Shown: positions 35,999 to 47,900 of the stretch, one piece after another
How the letters are laid out: each line of letters begins with the position of its first letter
Position numbering within the stretch: the first letter of the stretch is position 1
Origin: Sarcocystis neurona
Lineage: Eukaryota > Apicomplexa > Conoidasida > Eucoccidiorida > Sarcocystidae
NCBI GenBank assembly: GCA_000727475.1
Contig: KL647298.1
Coordinates: forward strand, 3,339,197-3,403,196
Length of the DNA: 64,000 nt
Direction: 5' to 3'
The notes under the pieces: model-generated
What the model saw: the letters and a program-made list of their open reading frames with translations, nothing else
What the model was told of the DNA's origin: nothing
Databases searched by the model: none
Translations under genes and position numbers: made by a program

Positions 35999-36283
35999 TT
36001 CTTCCTGCATGCGCGCAGCCCTGCTGCTGTCCTTCCCCACATTCGACGACGCAGCAGCAGCAGGAGGATGTTCCTCTTCTTTCTTCTGCTGCTGCGGCTG
36101 CTCCTCTCTTGCTTCTGCCGGTCCACTACTGCTGCCGCACTCCTGCTGGTACTGCGCCTCTTCTGTGCTGCCGCGTCTCTCTTCCTCTTGCTCGTCTGCT
36201 GCTGCTTCTGCTGCTGCTGTTGTTCCCGCGCCGCCTACGCTGTCTCCTTCGCGCATTGTCGACGGCTTCCCTTCCTTGGCCAT
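35984..36283 (-). CDS. Candidate first exon of an antisense gene
   Basis: A minus-strand ATG at 36283 opens exactly 100 codons to a GTCAGA donor at 35983. It reads as acidic, Ala/Glu/Gln-rich disordered protein, for example MAKEGKPSTMREGDSVGGAG and ADEQEEERRGSTEEAQYQQE, typical of coccidian coding sequence. The plus strand here is only Leu/Cys/Ser triplet translation. It overlaps the last 15 bases of the plus-strand gene's terminal exon. No further minus-strand exon to the left was convincing, so this may be a short or mis-stranded piece. Confidence 0.35.
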
Positions 36284-36299
36284 TTCAAGTTCCTCTGTG

Positions 36300-36560
36300 A
36301 ATGCCCATTTATATATACATGAAAGTCACACTCTATATACGTGTGTATATAAAATTATATGTGTGTGCTACGTAGGGTGAATATGCGTATATAGAGCTTT
36401 ACTTGTAAAGAGGTCCTTTTTATAAACGTGTGAACACATGCGTGTATACATGTGTGTATATATATATATATACATTTCTTCGAAGAGACGACTCTATATA
36501 CGTACAAAAGCAAAATTACACATATGCGCATATGCACAGATACACGAAGAGACGCGTAGT
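36300..36560. repeat. TATA microsatellite at repeat-poor boundary
   Basis: (TA)n and ATATACGTGTG repeats mark the left border of the second repeat-poor block. Confidence 0.7.
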
Positions 36561-39500
36561 TGATATAAGTCTACGAATGGGTCCTTCGACACTGGGAGAC
36601 ATATTCGTAGATGTGTTTTCGAAATTTATTTCCCGCGTCCGCTTTCAATGAAGGCGTAGTTTGTGTGTGAAGAACTGCACGGTTTCGCGTTTGGAGTGTA
36701 CGTACACGCTGAAGCTACTGTTACCCGAAGAAGCCTCGATTTCGCAATTTTCCTAACATTTGGTAGCCACCTTTGTGCTCCACCGTGCCCCTTCCGTCCC
36801 TTCCTTCTTCCTTCTCTTCCTTGTTGTCGTACGTACCCGTCCCTGCTTTCTCAGCAAAAACAAAGTGCCGCGTTTCACGCCAAGTCACACGAGGCCGCCG
36901 CGGTTAATCCCGAAAAAAAGGAAGATACACGTTGGGGTGGCCACTGCCTGGAAAAATGAGGCAGCTTCTTTCTGTCGTTGTACACAAGTGGTAATACGTG
37001 TAGCTATATACACCAATATATACGTATATATATTGGTGTCTATGTGTGTATGTGTGTAGGGGGAAAAGTGCTTGCACGCAGTGTCATTGGCGGGCTTTAA
37101 CCTGCTCAGCCGTGTGACTGACAGCTAGCCAGACTCTTCTACACATAGCAGTAGCATGTCGGCGAACGCCTGTTTAAGAGTTTGTACATGTGTGTACGGA
37201 CAGACAATTGTAGATGCACGTAGGTAAGTAGACGTGTGTGGATGCGTCTGCCTAGTATAAATTTTGTTTTAGGTGAAACACGGAGGCGCACTATACGAGT
37301 ATGTGCGTATAATGGCGTGTTTGTGTTGACTATAGAGCTATTTCTACATGCACCGCCGCCAACGGTCCTGGTGATGGAGCCTTTGTCAGAAACTGTCTCC
37401 CGAGAAACTTTCGGTGTCTCGTGTTGCTGCGTAGTCGGAAATGTCTTCTGTCGTACACAGCGGAAACTCTCTGTTGACGCAACGCAGAAAACATCCTTTT
37501 TACGTCACCAATTTGAAAAGAGGACGTATCAGACGACTTAACGAAGTCGGAATTTACAGGTCAAAACAGAAAGCACTCCACGTGTTGGGGGAACCAACGC
37601 TTCTTTCGATAGCAAAACCTTGTGAAACCGTCGCATCACCGATGCCGATACCATCCCTTTAAAATGCCCACCGCGTCAGAAGGTACAATTGTCAGTAGAT
37701 CACTGGTCGGCCTCGCTTCGAGAGCAGCATCCGTAGTATCATATGCGGCTGTGAGTTCGCGCATTGCAGACACCGTCGTTTTTTAAGAAGACAGGAACCC
37801 TAAGGGGGACAAACAACAACGTTGATCGTTGCGTGCCCATTTAGCTGGATATGCGGAAAGATATCTGTTGATATTTGCATGGGCACGCACAGACGCACAA
37901 GAGAACGCACGTGTCCTTTTTCTGTAAGGTGAACTCATCTGAAGACATTCACATTCGTTTCACATGTCACTCGGCCACTCTGAGTACACAAGTACTCCCT
38001 TCGCTCTCCGGGGAGGTACTTCAGTAGTCGCTAATTCCCAGCATCCTAGCTAACTCCGAGCCTCTTGTTTCTCGGAGCATGGAAACTGGCACATAGTGAC
38101 CCTTTCACGCTCGCTTTTGCACCCTCTCCTCGAGAACAGAGAAGCTGGAACCTGGGAGAACCTTTTCCACACTTCTTTTGGAAACAGCGCATCTGTTTAG
38201 ACGGCATTCCGGTTGACAATGAAGTCAGCTACGTCCTATGAATGAAATGGTAACGTAGGCACGCTTGTACACGGGTGGAAGTCTGCCGCTGGAGAGGGCT
38301 CTACGCATAGAAAACAATAAAGCATTCACGTTCCTTCTCCCTGCTTTCGACTTTACCATCCCATCCACCTAGAAGGATCCAGCGGGCTAATCATATTTTT
38401 GCAATTTTATGCAGGATGCGTGATACACCGTCGCGGAAAAGACGCATTGTGTTTCTTTGCGTCTCAATGTTCAAAATAAAAGAAATTACTATTTGAGCCT
38501 CGCAATTTGCTGATTGAAGAAATACCGAGAAGGAAAGCCTGCAGCGTATTGTGCTTTCATAGTCTGATTCAAGACACTTCCTTGGATGGTACAGTTTTCC
38601 TGAGGAGAACTCTTAGGTAAGGAAGGTATCTATTTTACATGTATGGATAGATTCGTGTATATACATGTGTATACGTGCAGACCCGGAAAGTGTGGCCTCG
38701 CGTGCGGCAGCGAAGGTAGCTTGAGGAAATGTGGCACAGTGTTGCTGCGGCCTGCGTGCATTCAGGCGTTGTTTGACCCCATTCGCCCTTTTCAGTTCGT
38801 GAAGGCGTGCTAGATGATGGCATAAGCTCTTCTGAATCGTTTTTTGAGAGACGTCTGATATATGATGACGGCAAGCGATCTAGTGTCTGAAGAAACGCGT
38901 GTGTGGTATCTCCTCGTAGAGCGGATCTGTCGTGATATACGGCGAAAGTGTTGCATTGAAAATGGTGGAGGAGAAGAGAGATCAAGAGCTGATTACCTTC
39001 GTGGAAGCGTGAAAAACACCGCCTTTCGTCTAGAACACTTTCCGTTGCTACAAGTGCGTCGGAATCCGCAGTCCCTTGACAAGATCTGGCGTGGCAAAAC
39101 GAGCGCACGCCATGCTTCGCGAAGGTCCGGAGAAACGTGGAAATAGCGTAACGATCTCTCGAACACAAAACTTACTTACTTTGCGGCGATGCGTAAGGAA
39201 TGTGAAAGTAATGTAGTGACCTCTCGAACATGAAAAATCTATTTATTTTGCAGCAACGCATGAGAATGGTCGGGTGTGCAAGAAACACTGTTGAGCGTCT
39301 GCAAGTGGTTCCCGTGGACACTTCCTTCACCAGGGATGCAAACTTCACACTAGAGACTGGGCGCAAAGTGATCAGATGACTCTCTGTGAAACAAATACGG
39401 CTTGAAAGAGCAAAACTCAGCTAATTTGCAGGCGATAATCCAGTATTTGTCGCAGCTGAACCCCCACGTCGACCCTTGCGTGGCCTGTCGAGAAGTACTG

Positions 39501-41870
39501 TGTAGCCCCGCTGCTGTCTTCTTTCCAACGGACCCCCCTACACCCCCCTCTGCGGGCCCCTTCCGCTTGAGGCCTCTGGAATTCATATTGAAACCTACCA
39601 GTCTCCAGTAAGTAGTATACTCCCACCACCTCTTTTTCGCTAAAGTTTCAACAGAACGGCGGATCTCTGTGGTGGGCCACCGTTTCCCAGCGTCGATGGC
39701 ACAGTGTATTATCTCAGGTAGCGTCAATGTTGGCTGTTGACGACACTTCGTTGAACTTACCTTGGAAACGAAGTCGAGGGGACGGTGAACTTTGGTTGAC
39801 CTCTTCAAGTCGTGTGCTTTCTAGCACTATACTTGCCATTTCCTTGCTCCCCCTAATATTGTATTCTAGTGCACACACACTTCAAGCCTTCCTCTTCCCG
39901 CAGCCCTTCGCACATCCCATCCTCCGCCCACATGTCCACCGTTTTCCCGTGCAGTAGCCTCTCGAATCTTTCTCTGCTTCGCAACTCTTCCATCTTTCAG
40001 CGTCTCTGCCCGCAAAAGACGTCCGAACCATCCCTTCTTATATACCTCATGGCGGAAAACTAATAGCTAGCCACACACGCGTCCACACACCACCTGTCTT
40101 CAACGTCCCCACCCAAGATGCCCCTTTCCGTCGTGTCGTTTCACCACATTCGCAACTGTGAGAAGGAGAATTTTGCAAACAGCTGGTCCAACTTTCCCTG
40201 GGACGGTGAGTCCGCCCACTTCTGTCGATTTTCACATTTCTCCAACTCCACATGACCATCTTGGCGAAAAGCACGGGAAAAATGGAAGCTTTCAACACAC
40301 TTGTGCAGACCTGCGGCGGACACATTCAAACGTAAACCAACCGTCGGGGAGTTCACTCTGATTTTGTGGTTGGTATCATGGTCATACAGACCAGCATTAG
40401 GGATATTGTTTTCAGTTCTTGATCCTCTTCGCGCGGTTACAGTCTCCTCCTGTAGTTATGCTATTTGCTGCAGACCATCCTAAAACGGTTTTTCTTTAAT
40501 GTTTAGCGTCCTAGGCTACACACTTTTTTCGCGGTGTTCCCTCGCCAGAGTCCTAGCGTTTTCCCGTAGGATCTACACGAGGTTCTTCAGAGGGCGGTGC
40601 CAGCGTCGCCCACCGTCGCCGCTGGGACCCGCTGCTGGTGCGGTGCTGTTACTGCTGCCGACCCGCTGCACTTTTGTCTTCTTTTTTCCATTCGACATTC
40701 CACAACAGATTCGTCCTTCCATCCTCTGCGCCCACGCTGTTTTTTATGCAGTGCCTCTCTGCTCTCTCAAGCGTAAGGCGACTCTTTTATTTTCCCCTCC
40801 TTCACTCCGGAGTGCGGCGTTTTCTGTTCAGTGTGTGACTTCTATCGACTTTCTTCTTCCTCCGCCTCTCTCCTTCCACTCCCTTTCCTTCTCAAATACC
40901 TCTCCTTTCGAGTTTGGTCGAATGCTTTCTCCTGCATAGGCCTTCTCATCTTCTCCCATTCTTTTTTCTCCCCATTCCCGCAGTGCGCACACCTCGGTCC
41001 GCCCGCGCGCGAAGCGCCTCGTCTGACACAATCGTCTGTGGACCAACATCTGCAAAAATGACTTTGTCCCTGTATACTGGCTTGTACGTGTACAGTCCAC
41101 AGGTGTGCATACCGCATGTATGTCATATATACACTTACGTACGCAAGTGCGCGTCTTTCCGTGTGCAACCGCCGTGGCTCTCTTGAAGGACGTGCCAGCC
41201 CTCTGTGTGTGGACCTACGAGTACGCACGATCGATAGATAGACACGCATATGTGTTTCTGCTTGCGAGTGAAAACTACTTTACACGTAGCATAGAATTGT
41301 GAACGCAGCTACGCCCGAATTTCAACAGATGAATCCCCAAACCTGAACCGCGGTACGTATGTTCGTAGGTCTGTATGTATGCCTGCCTGCGTGTGAGGTA
41401 TGCATGCGCGGTTTGAGTCCTGGCGAGTGACAAGGACCCCTCCTTCGTCTGTAGACATTTTTTGTGCGGCTTTTTCCGCTTATCCTCCACTTCTTCTCGG
41501 TTTTGTCTTCGACACTTCCCCTTAGTGGCAAAAAGTTCTGTGGAGCCGGCGTCGAATTGCCCTTCGTTCACACGGGCGCTTGCCAGCAGTCTCGTCCACA
41601 CATGTGCGTGGATTCATGTCTTCGTCTCTGTAGAGATCTCCGTGTGTCCACTTCTTGGGGGGAGGACGCCCTCCCTCTGGCCACCTTCCGGTCCGTCTTC
41701 CGCATATGTGACGTCCACGTGTTCCGCTGTCTCTTCCTCGTCTTCAAAATTTTCAACCGTTTACCTCGAAGTTGCTCTCCTCTTGTGTGGCGGCGACCCC
41801 CACCTGCGCATGCGTGTCTATATCCTTTCCTCTCTTATTTCTTCCTGTTTTTCGCCCCTCCTCTCTCTCT
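36560..41870. other. Repeat-poor block, no recognisable gene
   Basis: About 5.3 kb with almost no CAG or (TA)n tracts. The longest open frames are 38635-39168 minus (177 codons), 39350-39808 minus (152 codons) and 40499-40939 plus (146 codons, C/T-rich). None resembles a known family, though 177 codons is long for chance. From about 40500 the plus strand turns pyrimidine-rich, as it also does near 41460-41975 just ahead of the CAF-1 gene, which may be leader or promoter sequence for it. Confidence 0.55.
39145..39275. repeat. Diverged tandem duplication, 65 bp unit
   Basis: Two copies, starting at about 39145 and 39210, align over about 60 bases (shared CTCTCGAACA, then A-rich, TTACTTACTTTGC versus TTATTTTGC, then AACGC/GATGCG). 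This is one of the few repeats inside a repeat-poor block. Confidence 0.55.
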
Positions 41871-41975
41871 TTACAACCGGTGAGTACCTTCGTGTTTTCC
41901 GCGTTTGCTCGGGGTCGAAATCTGTTCCGTGTGAGTCCTTCTTCCGGCTTCCTCGCGCCTGTTCTTCCTTTCAAA

Positions 41976-44900
41976 ATGCCGCGGGTGTGCCTTCCCCAAG
42001 TGCTGTGGCACAGCAAAGACGACAAGCACGCGGATCGCGTTTACTCGGTGGACATGCAGCCCGTTGTTTCTCTCTCTGTTTTATATAAACACCCGAGTTT
42101 CTCCATCTCCGCTTCTCCGCTGGCCTGCGCCGCTCCTCCTCCGTCCTCGGCCGGTGCCTCCGGAGGCGTCTTCAGCGCCTCCTGCTCTTCAAGAAGCGCC
42201 TTTTCCTCATCCACCTCTTCGTCTTCCCTGCCTTCTTCTTCTGCTGCCGCTGCTGCAGCGGGCCGGCAGCAGCAGCAGCAGCCGCAGCAGCAGCGCATCC
42301 CGGCGGCCGCGACAGCAGGCGGGACAGCAGCAGCAGCAGGAGCAGCAGCAGCTGCAGGAGCGGAAACGGCGGGAACCGCAAGAGCCTCTCGCGCAGGTGA
42401 AGGAGGAGGAGCAGAAGAAAACGAAGGAGAGGGAAGCGACCGCCCCGTGGTGCTGCTGCTCGAACAGCGCGCCGTCACTGCGACGACCGCCACCGCAGCA
42501 GCCGCAGGAGGAGGAGGGGGAGGGACTGTTAGCTGCGTAGGCGGCAGTCATCGTTTTCCTCCTGGCAGCAGCAGCAACGGTCGCTATTTTCCTTCGCGGA
42601 AAGAAGTACGCGCCCAGGAGAAGAAGGCGGCATTGCTCGCTTCCTACAGCAGACTTGCGACTGCGGGAGCGGATGAATTCGTCCACGTATGTCTGCCGCT
42701 TCTTCTTATCCCAGAACAACAACATATGTGTGTACATATGTACGTGCGTGTACACATGTATACACAGATATATGCGTGTAGCCGTGAGTGTATATTTGCC
42801 CTTCAGTTTCTGCACATATACATATATATGTATATATCTATGCGTGTATATATATATGTATGTATACATGGATACATATATACAGAGATATGTATACAGC
42901 TGTAAGTGCATATGTAGCCTTCAGTTTCTACACACACACATACATATACATATATAGATATATAGATAGATATGAATATATGCATCTATGTCTATATATA
43001 TGTATACAGAGATATGTATATAGGTGTAAATGTCTCCGTCTTTGTGTGCGTGTGTGTGAATATGGAGAGAACAACCGCGTCAACGTCCTTCGTATGTTCG
43101 TCGCGCATTTTGGCTGCTGAGGCGCTCGAGTTTTCCGTCGAACGAGGCGTCGAAACGCAGCAGGAAACGCCCCTGCAGCGAGGGATAAAAAGTAGGGGCC
43201 GCTGCCTCTTCGCTGTTAGCTGCGACGAGGATGGCAGCGCCCTCGAGCCGGCGAAAAGTAGCTCACGTTGTGCTGGCGCAGTCTTCCCGGCAGAAGAATA
43301 CGAGGAGGACAGAGAGAAACGGCCTTGCGCGGGTGTTTCTTTGAAATTTTAGCAAAAACACGACCCGTCGCCCTGTTCTGCGAATACGACAACTTTGAGT
43401 CGCAGAAGAAATGGCGAGGAAAGCAGTCGTCGTTGTAGGAGTCGCATAGTCGTTGCCTGGTCATCGGCCAGGCGTAGACAGAAGCGTCCCCTTCTGCTTT
43501 AACGTGTGAATAGAAACTCTCCCTTTTCAAGCGGAGCCACCCATTTTCGTCCTCCTCGCTTTCCTGGTCTGCGGCGTCGTTGTCGCTGCCCCACCGAAGA
43601 AATGTAAATTGATCTGGAGAACGCCCTCGGCCTCCTCCGTCGAGTACTCCTTCGATCACTATTAGGAAAGGAAGTATATAACAGCAGTTTGTCATGAGAG
43701 ACGGAAGTCACCTCGGCAGCGCATTTCTGTCGCCTTACACCGCAGTTCTCCAAGTCACTGCAGAAGAAGTCGCTAGGCACAGGGGTCTTCTCCAATTCGC
43801 GAAGGTCACCTCTTCTTCGTGTGGCCAACGTCTGTTTTGCTCGGGACGGGGGGACTTCTCCGAGGGCCGTCCTCCTGAAAAGTCCTCATTTTTCCTCGAA
43901 GAGACACGAACGGGGGCCTGCTGTTCCTCTTGTTTCGTCTCCTGGTGCTGTAGGGGGGGCGTGGTGGGTAGTTGCAGGGAAGTACGGAAAGGGGCCTGGC
44001 AGCAGCAGGCCCTTCGTTTTCAGCAGCAGCAAATCACTGCGCTTCAGAGGGCCCCCCGGCGGCGTGGGCGTCGTCTCCCCGGCGTCTCTTCGTAGGAGGG
44101 GAGACGTCGTGTTGCTGCTACGCAGCAGCAGCAGCAACTGACTCATACGGCTCCCGTGTGAAGCGTCGCCCGCCGTCGTCGTAGGGGGCGTCTGCGGAAT
44201 AGAAAGGGGAGTGCCTTGGCAGCAGGGCCACGCAGCAGTAGAGCTGCTCGTGAAGTCTCAGGGGGCCAGGGGCGGCAGCAATACGACCACCGCTGGCAGG
44301 ACTGCGTGAAGGCCGCGTGGTGGTCGAAGTGTCGAAAGTAGTGGCTGGAGGAGCTTCGGAGACCGGTGTGTAGTTTGAACTGTTGGACGAAGAGCAGCAG
44401 TCCGAGTACGAGGAGGACACGAGGCGTACGAAGAGAAGTATTCGACAGCAGATAGAAGTCCCCGTTAGTATTGAAGTCGGGAGGAAGTTGCAGTGTAGCA
44501 GTGAAGAAGAAGTCGCATGCTGGTCAGACATGACAGCAATGAAGGGGGAGTCTCGTGTGTGGCTGGAAAAATGGAGTCATCCAACCGCGCAGCAACGCTG
44601 CTGCATGCGTCGCAACAGGGCAGCCAGTCCCTGGCTTCTACGACTTTTCTTCTCTCATAGGATATAGAAAGGAAGAGAGACGCCAATGTGAATAAATAGA
44701 TGTATTCATACGTATATACCTATAATGTACACAAAACCATACAAATCAATATGCGTATATATATGTATACGAAGCACAGATCGAAGAAAATGAAGAAGTC
44801 TCCCACACACATATATATTGGGTCACAGGGACTACTTATCTGCTCGAATCTCTTTCGCTCTGTATCTCTGTGCATATATATGTGTATATGTCTACGCATA

Positions 44901-47900
44901 TATGTACATATAACATATATACACAGATCCAGGAAAATCGGTGAGTTTCAATGTATATAAATATATATAATAGGTGGGGTCAAAAGAACTCTCCACCGAC
45001 TCGAATCTTTCTCTCTGTATACACGTGTGGATATATATGCTTGTATATATACATATATATATGAATATCCACCATATTATATACACAGATCCAAGAAAAT
45101 TCATAGGTCTTCCTGTATATATATATAGTATAGGGTCACACCTAGTATCCACCTGCTCGCGTCTCTCTATGTATATATGTGTCCATACATATATACATAT
45201 ATATACATATATATACATATATATATAGATGTATGTGCATGTATGCAACATATATAACGAATGCTAGGAAATCAAGAAGGCTTCCGGCATATACGTAAGA
45301 TGTAGGTCACAATAAGTATCGTAAGTATCCACTTCCTCGCATCTCTTTCCGTATGTGTATATATATATGTATGTCTATATGTATACATATATGTATGTAT
45401 GACTATTGGCGGTATTTCATTTGATGGGCGTGCATTGGTGTCCGATTAGATTTACAATTTCTCTCTTTGTCGCTTCGTCGCAAATCTCTGTATGTTTATC
45501 CTTTCCCCCCTTTCCTTCTTTGCGGTCGCTTCCTACTCAACCTTCTCAAAAGTTGACCTTCTCTGTGTAAGTGTAGAGGTGTATATGTGTGTGCGTGGGT
45601 GGGTATTTGTGGCTGCTGCGGCGAAGTCTTTCCGCGTCACGAAATGAAGAGGAGGAGACGCGCCTGGCCGCCACAAGTGGGAAGGTCCCTGTGACGGCAG
45701 CCGCACGGTCTTCACTTCCTCAAAAAGCAGGACGCGACCAGCTGGATGCTTGCTTTGACCTAATACATCTATACGTTGAAAGGCGTATCCGTTTCCTTCG
45801 GTATATATGTGTTGCGGGTATACATGTAGATGTGTGTATAAATGAAGGTATCTTTTGGTTGTGAAGAAGAAAGGTGCCTGCATGCTTGCGTAGCTGTCGA
45901 CGAGGCAGAGAAAAACGGACGACGCGCGCCTGCGTTGCTCTTTCTTCCCCAACAAAGCTGACCTCCTCCTGCTACGCAGAGAGATACAACACTGCTCCCT
46001 GTGCATTGCCTCGGCTTCTGCTGCTGCTGCTGTTACTGCCGCCGCTGTTGCTGCTGCTGCTGTTGCTGCTGCTGCTGTTGCTGCTGCTGCTGTTGCAGCT
46101 CTGGAAGTGCTCGTTCGACAGCCCCAGCAACGGGAGAAGCGGCAGCAGCACCGGGGGCGGCGCGGGCAGCAGCGGTCGAAGCAGCAGTTACAACAGCAGT
46201 CGGCAGCAGCTGCAAGTTTGCTGCGTCGCGAGGCTCTTGGGCCATGAGCAAGAAGTGAATGTCGTGCGATGGCGTCCCGACGGAGTGTTTCTCGCCTCAG
46301 GCGGCTACGGTGAGTTTCTTCTTCGCGGGCCGCAGCATCCGACGTCCCGCAGAATGCAGCGCATGCAAAAGGCGCTCTCACTCTCACAGCATCCCTTCTC
46401 TCTTTCAGCTGCAGCAACAATCGTTAACCACCACACACCCACACACGCATGCATGCACCTACATACGTAAACACTGCGTAGCTACGCAGACATATATATA
46501 TATATATATATATATGTATATCACCCACGGACACCCACACACGAATACATGCGCATACGTACGTAAACGCATGTGTGACTATACATATAGATATATATAT
46601 ATATATATGTCGAAAGGGTCTCATGCCTGTGATTCGCTCTATTGATAGATATGCGTCGGTGTAGCAATACGTATATCCCAGTAGATATATATATGTATAT
46701 AGGGAGGCAGATGTATATCTATGAATATGCGTGCAGCCAGCTTGCTATTTATCCACGCATAAATATCATGACCAAAGTATCGGCCTGAAAAAAGGCACCC
46801 CCACGGAAATATAAAATGAGCGCAGTCCTGCTGCTGCTGTGTCGACCCATGCGACTTCATATGTGCACGCGCGCATGCAGACCGGTCGGTGTGTATATGG
46901 CACATGGGATTGAAGCCGGAAACTCCGCCTCTTGGCTACGATTCGTCGGTGTTGGACTTCGACGAATGGTGGACACGCGCCTCTATCTACAGGTCAGCTG
47001 CGTGCTTTTGCGCTAGTTCGTGTCCCCCCCTTTCCTTTCCGCATGCAGCGTTCCTCCCTGCGGCCAGCAGTCCTCTCTATACGTAATACGCCGATATACA
47101 CATATCTCATATATGCGTGTACGGGGGGAGAAAATGGGAGGAAAAGAAAAAGAAGGAAAGTCCTCTAGGTGACGAGGAGGTGCGCGTCCGCACGCACACA
47201 GACACGTGGACACACTGCATGAGCGTGTGTCGCCGACCGTGCATGCATGCATGCGCATGCAGGTGAGGAAGGAGGAGGCCCCACCAGGGACACCCCGGGC
47301 CCCCTGCAGAATAAATTTTGACGGAAAAGTGCTACAAGCGTAGCAGGGGCCACGCAAGGAGTTAGTGAGGAACTCGCCGGCAGTCTGCAGCCAGAAAAGG
47401 AAATTCTGCTGCCTGCCGGGCAGGACCCCACTTTCGCTCAGCAAAAGAGAGAGACGGACAGACAGAGAAAGAGAAGGGGAAACTGCTCACCCTCTGCATG
47501 CAGACGCAGCTTCTGCGGAACACCGCATGCGGCTTCCGGGACAAAGGCGTCACGACATGTTCACACATATGTGTGGATATATGAGCACGTGTGTGGAAGT
47601 GCGTGAAGAGATAATATCGCATGCAGATACGCATGCGAAGTGTGACTACTAACGGCCGTGAGGGGTGGCTCATGCGGGTGACACATCATCATTGCGCCTT
47701 CCTTTTCCTCGCGTCTTTTCTTTCTCTCTGTGTCGCTCGGTTTCCCTGTGTACATAGCGAGAGGAACATATACGCATTCACGTGAATTTTCATATTCCCG
47801 TATTCGCCAGCACTATAATCAGCTACAAGGACAGAAGGAGACAGACATATACATATATGTATGTATACATATATATATGGATATGTATATATATGTAGAT

